Of a DNA stretch of 64,000 nt, positions 44,094-53,101 are shown one piece after another (the stretch's first letter is position 1; each line of letters starts with the position of its first letter). A model generated the notes under the pieces. That model was not told the origin of the DNA and did no database searches. It worked only from the letters and a program-made list of their open reading frames with translations. The position numbers and the translations under genes are program-made. Source of the DNA: JAPOUP01 sp965203255 (lineage in GTDB: Bacteria > Pseudomonadota > Alphaproteobacteria > Rhodobacterales > Rhodobacteraceae); the NCBI GenBank assembly GCA_965203255.1, contig OZ241882.1:2542001-2606000 (forward strand), read 5' to 3'.

Positions 44094-46202
44094 TTAAACG
44101 TAATAGCTGTGGTGTCCGGTGCGTGTGTGGATAACGCCTTCAACCTCGGTTCCGTGATAAAACCCAAATGTGCCGTGGCGGTTTTCCTGTGCATAGCGGC
44201 GCAACATCGAACGGTCGGCGTCATTGGTGACACGGTCCAGCGGCAGTTGACCAAGGTCAAAGTAAGCCATGTTGTCAGGGGCTTGTCCGCGCACTCTACC
44301 GTGATAGATGATCCGCTGCGCCCCACTTTGGGAGATTTGGTAGACAGCATAGGGATGAGCCAGATCCACTGTGAGTCCAAGACGCGACATATCGGCAATC
44401 ATCCCATCGGCAGAATTGGCGTCGGCGGGGGCGACCGGCACGGTGATGCCCCCGCCTTCGTCGATGACCAGCAGAACTTGATCCTCCTTGGCCAGCACAG
44501 CCCCGACGGCGACACCGCCCGCAGTGGCGGCCTGGGTCACGGCGCGGTCTAGACCGAGGTCGAAGTAGGAACCGCGATAATAGCCTAGCGGATATCCCTC
44601 CCGGGTCTCGAAATCCTCTACCTTGCCGATCAGAACGAGGTGGTCACCTGCATCGACAAGGCGATGGCGGGCGCAACTGAACCGGGCAAGCGCACCGTCG
44701 ATCGCCGGCATGTTCCGCGCGTCAGGGTGCCAGAGGGCAATGTCGAACTTCTCAGGCGATTGCGAGGCGAAAAGGCCCGAGATGTCCTTTTGATTGTCCG
44801 CCAGGATGTTGACGGTGAAATGATCCGCTTGAGCGAAGGTGTAGCAGGACAGGGCTGCCTTGCCGATACAGACGAGCAGCAAGGGCGGGTCGAGCGAGAC
44901 AGAGGTAAATGAATTGGCCGTGAACCCGCGTGGGGTGCCGTCCGCTTGGCGGGTGGTCACGACCGTCACGCCGGTGGCAAAGCGCCCGAACGCGTCGCGC
45001 AATGCCTTTCTGGCGGCGAGGTCTGTCGCTTCTGGCCGGGGCAGGTCAGCAAGCAGGCCATTATCCGCGCCCAGAGCAGGTGGTGCTGACAGCGCACCGT
45101 GCGCGTGGGCGCCGAACCGCAACGGGTTCGCGGCCACGGTCCATGGTTTCCGCGTCGCATCCGGATGTGCCACCCGTGCCAGCATCCCACGGCTGGCCAC
45201 ATGCGGGTCGTCCACGATGTCCGCGATCGTGTTCAGGGGGCCGAACGGGACCTGCCCGCCCAGAATGGCGGTCAGCTCCGCCTTCGTCCGTTGGCCCGTC
45301 CAACCGTTTACGATCCTGTTGACCTCATCCGCGTTGGCGGCGCGGGCCGGGCGGGTGGCAAAGCGGTCATCCTGGTCCAGGGACGGCTGACCCATGAGCT
45401 GTGCGAGCCTTTGCCAAAAGACATCGTCCACGATGCCAAGCGCGATGTAGCCATCCGCTGCCGGAAAAAGGCCGAAGGGGCAGAGAAACGGATGCCCGTT
45501 GCCTTCCGGCCCCGGCACGGTTCCGATCATGTCATGCAGATAGACCATCCGTTCGCATAGCGAGATCATCGCGTCATACATGGCCACATCAACAAACTGC
45601 CCTTTGCCGGTGGCCTCGGCTTCGCGCAGGGCAGCCATGATGCCAAAGGCCATCATCATGCCAGCGAAGATATCGCCCACGCCCGGTCCGGTCTTCGTGG
45701 GTGTTTTGGCATCGGGGCCAGTGATTGACATCAACCCGCCCATGGCCTGCGCCACCACATCGTAGGAGGGCCAGTCTTCATAGGGGCCTTCACCGGTGCG
45801 CGGATCGCCGAAACCGCGGATGGCAGCATATACGAGGCGGGGGTTTTCAGCGGCCAGGCTTTCAAATGACAAACCAAGACGGTCCATCACACCGGGACGG
45901 AAGTTCTCGACGATCACGTCTGCTGTTGCCGCGAGGGCGCGAAAATCTGCGCGGCCCTCGGGTGTTTTCAGGTCAAGCTGTACGCTTTTCTTTCCCCGGT
46001 TCAGGCTGACAAAGTAGCCTGCCCAGTCGTGATCCGGATCATCCTCGCGAAACGGCCCGTTGCCACGGCTGGTGTCGCCTGTCTCGCTTTCGATCTTGAT
46101 CACCTCGGCCCCGTGATCGGCCAGATGCATGGTGCAATAGGGGCCGGACAACATCCGGCTGAGGTCCAGAACGCGCAGGCCTTTGAGGATCTGGGTGCTC
46201 AT
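44094..46202 (-). CDS. Class III CoA-transferase fused to flavin reductase and a Nudix-like domain
   Basis: Protein of 702 residues with three parts. Residues 1-390 are a CaiB/BaiF-type CoA-transferase (GLRVLDLSRMLSGPYCTMHL, catalytic Asp177 in GPGVGDIFAGMMM). Residues 400-555 are a flavin reductase of the HpaC/RutF fold (LRDAFGRFATGVTVVTTR, GFTANSFTSVSLDPPLLL, FTVNILADNQ). Residues 565-702 resemble a degenerate Nudix-like domain (VGAVLAKEDQVLLVIDEGGG). It could both activate the substrate as a CoA ester and supply reduced flavin to the LLM oxygenase encoded at 49123. The 5' end overlaps the alpha/beta hydrolase gene by 4 bp. Confidence 0.88.
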   Translation of the reverse strand: MSTQILKGLRVLDLSRMLSGPYCTMHLADHGAEVIKIESETGDTSRGNGPFREDDPDHDWAGYFVSLNRGKKSVQLDLKTPEGRADFRALAATADVIVENFRPGVMDRLGLSFESLAAENPRLVYAAIRGFGDPRTGEGPYEDWPSYDVVAQAMGGLMSITGPDAKTPTKTGPGVGDIFAGMMMAFGIMAALREAEATGKGQFVDVAMYDAMISLCERMVYLHDMIGTVPGPEGNGHPFLCPFGLFPAADGYIALGIVDDVFWQRLAQLMGQPSLDQDDRFATRPARAANADEVNRIVNGWTGQRTKAELTAILGGQVPFGPLNTIADIVDDPHVASRGMLARVAHPDATRKPWTVAANPLRFGAHAHGALSAPPALGADNGLLADLPRPEATDLAARKALRDAFGRFATGVTVVTTRQADGTPRGFTANSFTSVSLDPPLLLVCIGKAALSCYTFAQADHFTVNILADNQKDISGLFASQSPEKFDIALWHPDARNMPAIDGALARFSCARHRLVDAGDHLVLIGKVEDFETREGYPLGYYRGSYFDLGLDRAVTQAATAGGVAVGAVLAKEDQVLLVIDEGGGITVPVAPADANSADGMIADMSRLGLTVDLAHPYAVYQISQSGAQRIIYHGRVRGQAPDNMAYFDLGQLPLDRVTNDADRSMLRRYAQENRHGTFGFYHGTEVEGVIHTRTGHHSYYV

Positions 46203-46999
46203 GCGCCAAGGTCCAGTTCGTCGAGGAATTTGCGCAGAGGTCTATTCATCGCGCCCGGTTCCTCAGCCAGCGCCATGTGCCTCAGCCCCTTCAGAATAAC
46301 GGCTCGGGCACCGTCAATCTCAGCCGCGATGGCCTGCGTCATCTCCGGGCCGTTGCCAAAATCCTCGTCGCCCGTAATCACAAGGGTCGGGCAGGTGATG
46401 GGTGGATTTAGCGCGACGATTTCGTCGATCCCATTGGCCAGCACGCGGTAGATGGTATGATAGATGTCAATGTCATTCGCGGTCACCCAGCCACGCACGG
46501 TGTCCATCATACGGCGATTGGTCTCGCGGAAACTGTCTGTGAACCAGCGTTCCAGCGCGGCCTCGACCGTGGCTTGCGGCCCTTCGCGACGCGCTTGCTC
46601 CACCCGTTTGAGGATCGCCTCTTGTGCTGCATCCGTGCGTTTGTAAGGCGAATGCAGGATCATCAGCGCCATGGCGCGCCCAGGCGCATCCTGCGCAAAC
46701 CGTCGGGCGATCATCCCCCCAAGCGAGAAGCCTGCAATTGCGGTGCTTTGGATGCCGCAGTGGTCCAGCAACCTTGCCAGTTGGTTCGAGAACAGCGAAA
46801 GGCTGGGTTCGGCCGGCGGCGGCGCGCTTTGCCCGTGACCATATAGGTCATAGGTGAGGACACGATAGTGGTTGGATAATGCCGGAACCGTCCATTGCCA
46901 ACACGCCCGGTTCAGGCCCAACCCGTGGATCATCACCACTGGCGGTGCCCCGTGCGGCCCGGTCAAGTCAAAACAGGTCCCGTCCGGCACGATGTCCAT
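46199..46999 (-). CDS. Alpha/beta hydrolase (RutD-like context)
   Basis: Protein of 266 residues with the fold's oxyanion loop VMIHGLGLNRACWQW, nucleophile elbow AGFSLGGMIARRF (Ser), the acidic-residue strand TLVITGDEDFGNG and catalytic His in LKGLRHMALAEEP. It hydrolyses an ester, thioester or carbamate-like intermediate in the cytoplasm. Its start overlaps the stop of the RidA gene (ATGA), so the two are translated together. Beside RidA, a flavin reductase and an LLM oxygenase, it occupies the place of RutD in rut-like pathways. Confidence 0.88.
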   Translation of the reverse strand: MDIVPDGTCFDLTGPHGAPPVVMIHGLGLNRACWQWTVPALSNHYRVLTYDLYGHGQSAPPPAEPSLSLFSNQLARLLDHCGIQSTAIAGFSLGGMIARRFAQDAPGRAMALMILHSPYKRTDAAQEAILKRVEQARREGPQATVEAALERWFTDSFRETNRRMMDTVRGWVTANDIDIYHTIYRVLANGIDEIVALNPPITCPTLVITGDEDFGNGPEMTQAIAAEIDGARAVILKGLRHMALAEEPGAMNRPLRKFLDELDLGA

Positions 47000-47400
47000 C
47001 AGGTGTCGCCTTCCTGCGGGCGGTAGGCCACGACCTCCACTTCGACACGCGCATCGATCAGCAGATCGCTGACCACGGCGGATCGGGTTGGTGGCTCGAC
47101 CGGGAAGTATTCACCATAGACAGCATTGAAGCCGGGGAAATCGCTACGATCCCGCAGCCAGACCATGGCCTTGATGACATCGTCGCGGGTGCATCCGGCC
47201 TCGGCCAGGGTGGCGGTGATATCGTCCAGCACAGCGCGGGTTTGCTCCTCGACCGTGCCATCGGTCATCGGCACGCCATCGCGCATCGGAATCTGTCCGG
47301 TCAGGAACACGAAATCGCCGGCTCGAATGGCACGGGACAGCGTCAATACCCTTCCGCCAATCTCCAGCGGCCCTCCGATCACCAGCTTCTCTTTCCCCAT
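46999..47400 (-). CDS. RidA family protein (RutC-like)
   Basis: Protein of 133 residues of the YjgF/YER057c/UK114 family, which removes reactive enamine/imine or aminoacrylate intermediates. Segments are VLTLSRAIRAGDFVFLTGQI, AVLDDITATLAEAGCTRDDV and the conserved Arg region near PTRSAVVSDLLIDARVEVEV. The ATG at 47400 is preceded by GGAGGTCC within a 20-bp tandem duplication (47393-47432) that also copies the start codon out of frame. It is the first gene of the minus-strand operon that ends with DUF1185. Confidence 0.85.
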   Translation of the reverse strand: MGKEKLVIGGPLEIGGRVLTLSRAIRAGDFVFLTGQIPMRDGVPMTDGTVEEQTRAVLDDITATLAEAGCTRDDVIKAMVWLRDRSDFPGFNAVYGEYFPVEPPTRSAVVSDLLIDARVEVEVVAYRPQEGDT

Positions 47401-47432
47401 TTCCGGACCTCCTTCCCCATTTCCGGACCTCC
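47393..47432. repeat. 20-bp tandem duplication covering ribosome-binding site and start codon of the RidA gene
   Basis: TTCCCCATTTCCGGACCTCC occurs twice back to back (47393-47412 and 47413-47432). On the coding strand each copy contains GGAGG and ATGGGGAA. The upstream start is out of frame with RidA and opens a short peptide instead, so it could reduce RidA translation. Confidence 0.9.
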
Positions 47433-47562
47433 CTGCACACCAGCCTGCACGCATGATGGCGCCCAAGACTCGGATTTTTCGACAGCCATTGTCGTAATTT
47501 CCGAAGGCTGCGCCGAGAAAGCCGCCATGAATAGGAAGGCACCAACAAAGGGGAGGCGCGCC
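47433..47562. promoter_or_regulatory. Divergent promoter region between the RidA operon and the aldehyde dehydrogenase operon
   Basis: About 130 bp separate two divergent operons that appear to belong to one pathway, so common regulation from this interval is likely. I could not identify convincing -35/-10 boxes or an operator dyad. Confidence 0.35.
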
Positions 47563-49044
47563 ATGGCGGATGTCCAAGACTATCAGATGCTGATTGACGG
47601 AGAATGGGTGGACGCTGCGGACCGCGGCACATTCGACAGCGTCAACCCTGCCAATGGAGAGGTCTGGAGCCGCGTTCCAGAGGCAACCGAGGACGACATC
47701 AACCGGGCCGTCAACGCGGCGCATGCCGCGTTCACCAGCGGTCCCTGGCGGGCCATGACCCCGACCGAGCGCGGCAAATGCCTGCGCAAGCTGGGCGATC
47801 TGCTGGCAGAGCATTCCGAGAGTCTGGGGCGTACTGAATCCATCGACACGGGCAAGATGCTCAAGGAAACCCGCTGGCAGGCCAAGTATATCGCGGAGTT
47901 CTTTCACTACTTCGCGGGCTGTGCGGACAAGGTGAGTGGCGAGACCCTGCCCATCGACAAGCCGGACATGTTTGTCTTTACCAAGCGCGAACCCCTGGGC
48001 GTGGTCGCGGCCGTGGTGCCGTGGAACTCACAATTGTTCCTGATTGCGGTCAAGATCGGGCCTGCGCTGGCGGCAGGCAATACGGTGGTGCTCAAGGCCT
48101 CGGAACATGCCAGCGCCGCCATGCTGGAGTTCGGTCAGCTTGTCGAGAAGGCAGGTATTCCGCCCGGCGTGGTCAACATCGTGACAGGGCATGGCGAGCC
48201 CTGTGGACGGGCGCTGACCGGTCATCCCCTGGTCGCGCGGGTGTCCTTTACCGGTGGGCCCAATGCGGCGCGCCATGTTCTGGAGAACGTCAAGCGCAAC
48301 TTCGCCGAGGTCTCTCTGGAGTTGGGCGGCAAATCACCCTTCATCGTCTTTGACGACGCCAATATCGAAAGTGCGGTCAATGCGTCCATCGCCGGCATCT
48401 TCGGTGCGACGGGGCAAAGCTGCGTGGCGGGATCGCGGCTCTATCTGCACGAGGACATCGCCGATGAATTCCTCGATCGGATGGTCGCGCAGGCGCACCA
48501 GATCGTGATCGGCGACCCCTTGGCGGAAGAAACCCAGATGGGGCCGCTCTGCACCACCGGACAGCTGGAGCATATCCAGCGCGAGGTTGCCTTCGCCCAG
48601 AAAGAAGGCGGCAGGGTTCTGGTGGGGGGTAAACAGCCCGACGGCAAGGCCGGTCTCTATTTCGAGCCGACCATCATCGCCTGCCCTCGGCAGGACCTGC
48701 GCATCGTTGATACGGAACTGTTTGGTCCGGTCCTGTGCGTGCAGCGGTTCCGGACGGAAGAAGAGGTGCTGGCACTGGCCAACGACACCGAACATGGGCT
48801 GGCCGCTGGTATCTTTACCACCAATGGCGCGCGCTCCTTGCGCATGGCGGAGGCGGTGCGCGCAGGCATCGTCTGGGTGAACACCTATCGGGTGGTGTCG
48901 CCCATCGCAGAGTTCGGCGGGGTCAAGGGATCCGGCTATGGCCGCGAAAGCGGGTTCCAGGCGATCTATGACTACACCCGCCCCAAGACGGTCTGGATGA
49001 ACACGTCGGATGAACCGATGGCGAATCCCTTCGTGATGCGCTGA
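47563..49044 (+). CDS. NAD(P)-dependent aldehyde dehydrogenase
   Basis: Protein of 493 residues of the ALDH superfamily, oxidising an aldehyde to the acid. Family signatures are VVPWNSQLFLIAVKIGPALA, the Glu motif LELGGKSPFIVF and the catalytic Cys in GATGQSCVAGSRL, with the C-terminal ELFGPVLCVQRF and YGRESG. The ATG at 47563 is preceded by GGGGAGG. Quaternary-amine pathways use such enzymes for trimethylaminobutyraldehyde or malic/succinic semialdehyde, but the substrate here is not determined. It begins the plus-strand operon that continues with the LLM oxygenase. Confidence 0.93.
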   Translation: MADVQDYQMLIDGEWVDAADRGTFDSVNPANGEVWSRVPEATEDDINRAVNAAHAAFTSGPWRAMTPTERGKCLRKLGDLLAEHSESLGRTESIDTGKMLKETRWQAKYIAEFFHYFAGCADKVSGETLPIDKPDMFVFTKREPLGVVAAVVPWNSQLFLIAVKIGPALAAGNTVVLKASEHASAAMLEFGQLVEKAGIPPGVVNIVTGHGEPCGRALTGHPLVARVSFTGGPNAARHVLENVKRNFAEVSLELGGKSPFIVFDDANIESAVNASIAGIFGATGQSCVAGSRLYLHEDIADEFLDRMVAQAHQIVIGDPLAEETQMGPLCTTGQLEHIQREVAFAQKEGGRVLVGGKQPDGKAGLYFEPTIIACPRQDLRIVDTELFGPVLCVQRFRTEEEVLALANDTEHGLAAGIFTTNGARSLRMAEAVRAGIVWVNTYRVVSPIAEFGGVKGSGYGRESGFQAIYDYTRPKTVWMNTSDEPMANPFVMR

Positions 49045-49122
49045 GGGCAGCGCGACATCTTTTGAGAACACCAGGAGCGAGGACCCTGGGCAGGCCCTCG
49101 AAGAAGCAGAGAAAGTGAAACC

Positions 49123-50157
49123 ATGAAATTCCAGATTGCGATCAACATGGAGCGTATGGACGACAGCCTGAGCATGACGGCGGTGCGCGACCATACAATC
49201 GAAATGGTACAGATGGCCGAAAAAGGTGGGTTCGAAATCGTCTGGGCTGCCGAGCATCACGCAATGGAAATGACCATTGCCCCGAACCCGTTCCAGATTC
49301 TGACCTGGTGGGCCGAAAACACCGAAACCATACGACTTGGTACGGCGGTGGCAGTTGCCGCTTACTGGTCGCCGATCCGGTTGGCCGGTGAAGCGGCGAT
49401 GACCGATCTGCTAAGCAACGGGCGTCTGGAGTTTGGCATCGGCTCGGGCGCATATCAGCGCGAGTTTGACCGCATGCATCCCGGCCTGAAACAGTCCGAT
49501 GCGTGGATGCACATGCAGGAAATGCTACCCGCGGTACAGAAATTGTGGGCTGGCGATTACGCCCACGATGGCAAGTTTTGGTCCTTTCCTACGGCAACCT
49601 CGGTGCCAAAACCAATGCAATCGGACGTGCCGATCTGGGTCGCGGCCCGGGCGCCGATCACCTTTGATTATGCCGTCAAACATGGCTGCAACATCCAGTC
49701 CTGGCCGCTGACGCGCCCTATGAGCGAAGTCGAGCTTTACATGTCGCGTCTGAATGAGGCGGTAGCCAACAATCCCGGAGCCAAACGCCCCAAGATTGCC
49801 ATGATGCGTCACACGGCAGTGTATGAGGCGCCATCGGACCTGCCTGTGGTTTTGGCTGCCGCGCGGCGGCAGCTGGGGCAATTCGAGAACTATTTCAAGA
49901 ATCTGGGCGACGTCGAAAACGGCTTTGCCAAGGGAATCCCGCTGTCCAGCCTGGAAAACCGGGCCGAGTACGATGCCGATATGTTATCGACCAACTTGTC
50001 ATTCGGCACACCGGATCAGGTGATCGAAAAACTGCGCCAATACGAGGCGCTCGGCGTTGACAGCTATATGTACTATGCCAGCCTCGGGCTGGGTCATGCC
50101 GAGCAAAAACGTTCGTTGCAGCTGTTCATCGACGAAGTCATGCCGGCCTTTGCCTGA
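49123..50157 (+). CDS. LLM class flavin-dependent oxidoreductase
   Basis: Luciferase-like monooxygenase of 344 residues using reduced FMN from a partner reductase. Segments are VWAAEHHAMEMTIAPNPFQI, IRLGTAVAVAAYWSPIRLAG and FGIGSGAYQREFDRMHPG, typical of the TIM-barrel flavin site. The partner is most likely the flavin reductase domain of the 702-residue fusion. Relatives (RutA-like) open N-heterocycles or oxygenate aldehydes. It lies 78 bp after the aldehyde dehydrogenase gene and 22 bp before the enoyl-CoA hydratase gene. Confidence 0.9.
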   Translation: MKFQIAINMERMDDSLSMTAVRDHTIEMVQMAEKGGFEIVWAAEHHAMEMTIAPNPFQILTWWAENTETIRLGTAVAVAAYWSPIRLAGEAAMTDLLSNGRLEFGIGSGAYQREFDRMHPGLKQSDAWMHMQEMLPAVQKLWAGDYAHDGKFWSFPTATSVPKPMQSDVPIWVAARAPITFDYAVKHGCNIQSWPLTRPMSEVELYMSRLNEAVANNPGAKRPKIAMMRHTAVYEAPSDLPVVLAAARRQLGQFENYFKNLGDVENGFAKGIPLSSLENRAEYDADMLSTNLSFGTPDQVIEKLRQYEALGVDSYMYYASLGLGHAEQKRSLQLFIDEVMPAFA

Positions 50158-50179
50158 CGCGCCCGAACAGGAGAACCTC

Positions 50180-50983
50180 ATGGAAACTGGTGTAAAGGTG
50201 GTCTGCGACGGCCACGTGCTTGAAGTCACGCTTGACCGCCCCAAGGTTAATGCCATCGACGTTCCCACGTCACAGGCGCTGGCAGCGGCGTTCAGGGAAT
50301 TGCATGACGATCCCGAATTGCGGGTCGCGATCCTGACCGGCGGCGGCGACAAGATCTTTTCCGCAGGCTGGGACCTCAAGGCGCTGAATGCTGGCGAGAT
50401 GCAGCTGGACAACTGGTGGGAGAGTGATGATTACGGTTTTGGCGGATTCACCGGGCTGACCGAAAACTGGGCGCTCAATAAGCCAGTCATTGCTGCCATC
50501 AACGGGCTGGCCATTGGCGGTGGGTTCGAAATGGCCATGGCCTGTGACCTGCTGATTGCGGCGGAACATGTCGAGTTCGGCCTGCCTGAAATGCCGCTGG
50601 GGATCGTGCCGGATGCGGGCGCGCTGCAACGTCTGCCCCGACGCATCCCGCATAACATCGCAATGGAGATGTTCCTGCTGGGGCGCCGCATGACGGCCAG
50701 CGAGGCCGCCCATTACGGGCTGGTCAACAAGGTGGTGCCCAAGGAACAGCTGATGGATGCCGCGCGCGAATGGGCGGCCTCGATCGCCTGGTCCGCGCCG
50801 CTGGCCATGCAATCGGTCAAGGAGGTGCAACGCGAGATCGAGTGTGTTCCACTGGAACAGGCGTTTCACAAGATGCGCACCGACCCGATGCCGACCTATC
50901 GCAAGATGCTGAAGTCCGAAGATGCCGCCGAAGGCGTCGCGGCCTTTGTCGAAAAGCGTGAACCCAAGTTCAAGGGCGAGTGA
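50180..50983 (+). CDS. caiD: Enoyl-CoA hydratase/isomerase, carnitinyl-CoA dehydratase-like
   Basis: Crotonase-fold protein of 267 residues. The oxyanion-hole segments are FSAGWDLKALN and NGLAIGGGFEMAMACDLLIA, and the acid/base region is FGLPEMPLGIVPDAGALQRL. It is closest in style to CaiD, which interconverts crotonobetainyl-CoA and carnitinyl-CoA. The neighbouring carnitine dehydrogenase, CoA-transferase and acyl-CoA dehydrogenase support that role. The start is preceded by AGGAGAA. It overlaps the next gene by one base (TGATG). Confidence 0.82.
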   Translation: METGVKVVCDGHVLEVTLDRPKVNAIDVPTSQALAAAFRELHDDPELRVAILTGGGDKIFSAGWDLKALNAGEMQLDNWWESDDYGFGGFTGLTENWALNKPVIAAINGLAIGGGFEMAMACDLLIAAEHVEFGLPEMPLGIVPDAGALQRLPRRIPHNIAMEMFLLGRRMTASEAAHYGLVNKVVPKEQLMDAAREWAASIAWSAPLAMQSVKEVQREIECVPLEQAFHKMRTDPMPTYRKMLKSEDAAEGVAAFVEKREPKFKGE

Positions 50984-51930
50984 TGTATCCTGATCCCTCA
51001 TCAATCACCCGCATCACCAGTATTGGCGCCGGTCCTATCGGCGGCGGCTGGACCGCGCATTTCCTTGCGCGTGGATATGATGTTACCGCCTACTTGCATG
51101 ACGCGAGCGAAACTGACGCCTTTCACGCGATCTTGCGCACTGCGTGGAAGAGTCTGACGGATTTGGGTCTTGCCGCCGGTGCGTCGCTTGACCGCTTGCG
51201 TATTGTTACAGATCTTGAGGCTGCGCTGGACGGTGCCGAATTCGTGCAGGAAAGCGCGCCGGAACGGCTGGAGATCAAACAGGCGCTCTACCAGAAGATC
51301 GGAGACATCCTGCCGCCCGACGTGGTAGTCGGTTCTTCCACATCTGGCTTGATGATGAGCGACATCCAGGCGACTTGCGCAACCCCTGAACGCTGTGTGA
51401 TCGGCCATCCGTTCAATCCGCCCTATCTGCTGCCGCTGGTCGAGATCGTGGGTGGCGGGAAGACCTCGCCGGAAGCGGTGGCATGGGCCGGAAAGTTCTA
51501 TGAGATCGCGGGCAAGGCACCGCTAATGATGAAAAGGGAAATCCCCGGTTTCGTGGCCACCCGCCTGCAAGAGGCGCTGTGGCGCGAGGCGCTGCACATG
51601 GTGGCCAATGGCGAGGCCACGCCGGAGGACATCGACATCGCGCTGATGAACGGCCCGGCGCCGCGCATGGTTTCCCAAGGCCAGTGCATGGCTTTTCACG
51701 TGGCCTGCGGCGCGGGCGGCATGGCCACCAATCTCAACCAGTTCGGGCCGGCCTTGAAACTGCCCTGGACCCGGCTGGAGGCGCCGGAACTGACCAAGGA
51801 GTTGCGCGACCGGATGGTCGACGGCTGTAACGCGATTGCCGGAGACCGGCATTTCGAGGAGATGGCCGCGCAGCGGGACCGGGAAATCGTCGCGGTGCTG
51901 AATGCGTTGCGTCAATCGCGCGACGCCTGA
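50983..51930 (+). CDS. L-carnitine dehydrogenase / 3-hydroxyacyl-CoA dehydrogenase family
   Basis: Protein of 315 residues. The NAD site is TSIGAGPIGGGWTAHFLARG. The 3-hydroxyacyl dehydrogenase catalytic segment is IGHPFNPPYLLPLVEIVGG, and GSSTSGLMMSD carries the Ser. The length and the FNPPYLLPLVE form fit L-carnitine dehydrogenase, which oxidises carnitine to 3-dehydrocarnitine. Some carnitine dehydrogenases carry a fused thioesterase; this one does not, and no separate thioesterase is evident nearby. The BKACE gene that follows would use the product. Confidence 0.85.
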   Translation: MYPDPSSITRITSIGAGPIGGGWTAHFLARGYDVTAYLHDASETDAFHAILRTAWKSLTDLGLAAGASLDRLRIVTDLEAALDGAEFVQESAPERLEIKQALYQKIGDILPPDVVVGSSTSGLMMSDIQATCATPERCVIGHPFNPPYLLPLVEIVGGGKTSPEAVAWAGKFYEIAGKAPLMMKREIPGFVATRLQEALWREALHMVANGEATPEDIDIALMNGPAPRMVSQGQCMAFHVACGAGGMATNLNQFGPALKLPWTRLEAPELTKELRDRMVDGCNAIAGDRHFEEMAAQRDREIVAVLNALRQSRDA

Positions 51931-52982
51931 GCATCCGCCGGCATGTTGCGCAGGACGGACAGGAAGTCCGAGAGAGAGCCGGGCCAGCTGGGGGCCGGTT
52001 CGTTTTGCGGCCACGCCTCGCGATATTCGGACGGGCGGCGGCCAAAGAATTTGCCGAAGGAAAAGGCAAAGTGCGACAGCGTGTTGAAGCCCGATGCGGT
52101 GGCGATCTCGCGGACGCTGAGGTCCGTTGAAATCAGCAGCAGCCGGGCATTCTGCAGGCGGCACAACAGGCCGAACTGCACCACGGTGCATCCGACATGT
52201 TTCTTGAACTTCCGCTCCAGCTGTCGCTGCGAGACGCTCAGGGAGGCCGCGATCTGGGGCACGGTCAGCGGCTCTTCGATATTCTCTTCGATCAGGGTCA
52301 TAGCTTCGCGCACCAGCGGCAACATGGTTTCGGTGCTGCGCCCCATGGTGCTGCGTTGTGCCGAGGTGGCCTTGCGGATCGGGTGATGCAGAATCTGGTC
52401 GGCGATTTCACCGGAAAAGCCGCTGTCGCTGGCCGTTTCGATCAGGCGCAGCATCAGATCGACCCCGGCCAGACCGCCCGAGCAGGTCATCACCTTTCCA
52501 TCCATGGTGAACAGGCATTCGTGCACATTGACCCGATCAAAGGATTCGCGGAACCCGCTAAGCCAGGAGAAGTGAATGGTGGCGCGTTTGTCGTCCAGCA
52601 ACCCGGCGAGGGCGACAATCCAGCTGCCCATTTCGACACCGCAGATCATCTCACCTGCGCGCGACCGCTTGCGCAACCATGCAAGCAGCGCCGGATTGTC
52701 GTAACGCTCCGTTCCCCAGCTGCCCATAACAAAGACATATTCCGCACGACCTAGGTTGCTGCAATCGGTTGCAACAGTGGTTCTCATACCGTTGCTGGCA
52801 ATGACCTCCGGGCCGTCAAACGAAACGATGTCCCATGAAAACATGCGTTCCGGCGCCAGGTAATTCGCGATCCGCATCGTTTCGATCATGGTGATCAGCG
52901 TGGTCAGATTGAAGCGCGGCACCACGACAAAAACGGCATGCTGCGCGGCGCGGGGCATTTGCGGAGAAATGCTGACTTCCAT
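51912..52982 (-). CDS. cdhR: AraC-type regulator with N-terminal DJ-1/PfpI domain (CdhR-like)
   Basis: Protein of 356 residues: an N-terminal class I glutamine-amidotransferase-like sensor (about 15-190, including AEYVFVMGSWGTERYDNPAL and GGLAGVDLMLRL) and a C-terminal pair of helix-turn-helices (VPQIAASLSVSQRQLERKFK, VREIATASGFNTLSHFAFSF). This layout is that of CdhR/GbdR, activators of carnitine or glycine-betaine catabolism. The start at 52982 follows GGGAGAA. The gene is convergent with the carnitine dehydrogenase (19-bp 3' overlap) and divergent from the BKACE operon, which it probably controls. Confidence 0.88.
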   Translation of the reverse strand: MEVSISPQMPRAAQHAVFVVVPRFNLTTLITMIETMRIANYLAPERMFSWDIVSFDGPEVIASNGMRTTVATDCSNLGRAEYVFVMGSWGTERYDNPALLAWLRKRSRAGEMICGVEMGSWIVALAGLLDDKRATIHFSWLSGFRESFDRVNVHECLFTMDGKVMTCSGGLAGVDLMLRLIETASDSGFSGEIADQILHHPIRKATSAQRSTMGRSTETMLPLVREAMTLIEENIEEPLTVPQIAASLSVSQRQLERKFKKHVGCTVVQFGLLCRLQNARLLLISTDLSVREIATASGFNTLSHFAFSFGKFFGRRPSEYREAWPQNEPAPSWPGSLSDFLSVLRNMPADAQASRD

Positions 52983-53101
52983 GGGGTTCTCCCGGAATCT
53001 CTTGGTGCGATTTTTCGCCAGTCTAGCAACAACTGTGACGGATAATCGACATCTTTTTCGCTGAGTCGGCTTCAATCTAGGTTCAAAGGGAGGCCTCAGA
53101 G
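52983..53101. promoter_or_regulatory. Divergent control region of cdhR and the BKACE-transport operon
   Basis: About 120 bp between the divergent regulator and BKACE genes. The position suggests that CdhR acts here on both sides. No unambiguous AraC direct repeat was identified by eye. AAAGGGAGG just before 53102 is the BKACE ribosome-binding site. Confidence 0.4.
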
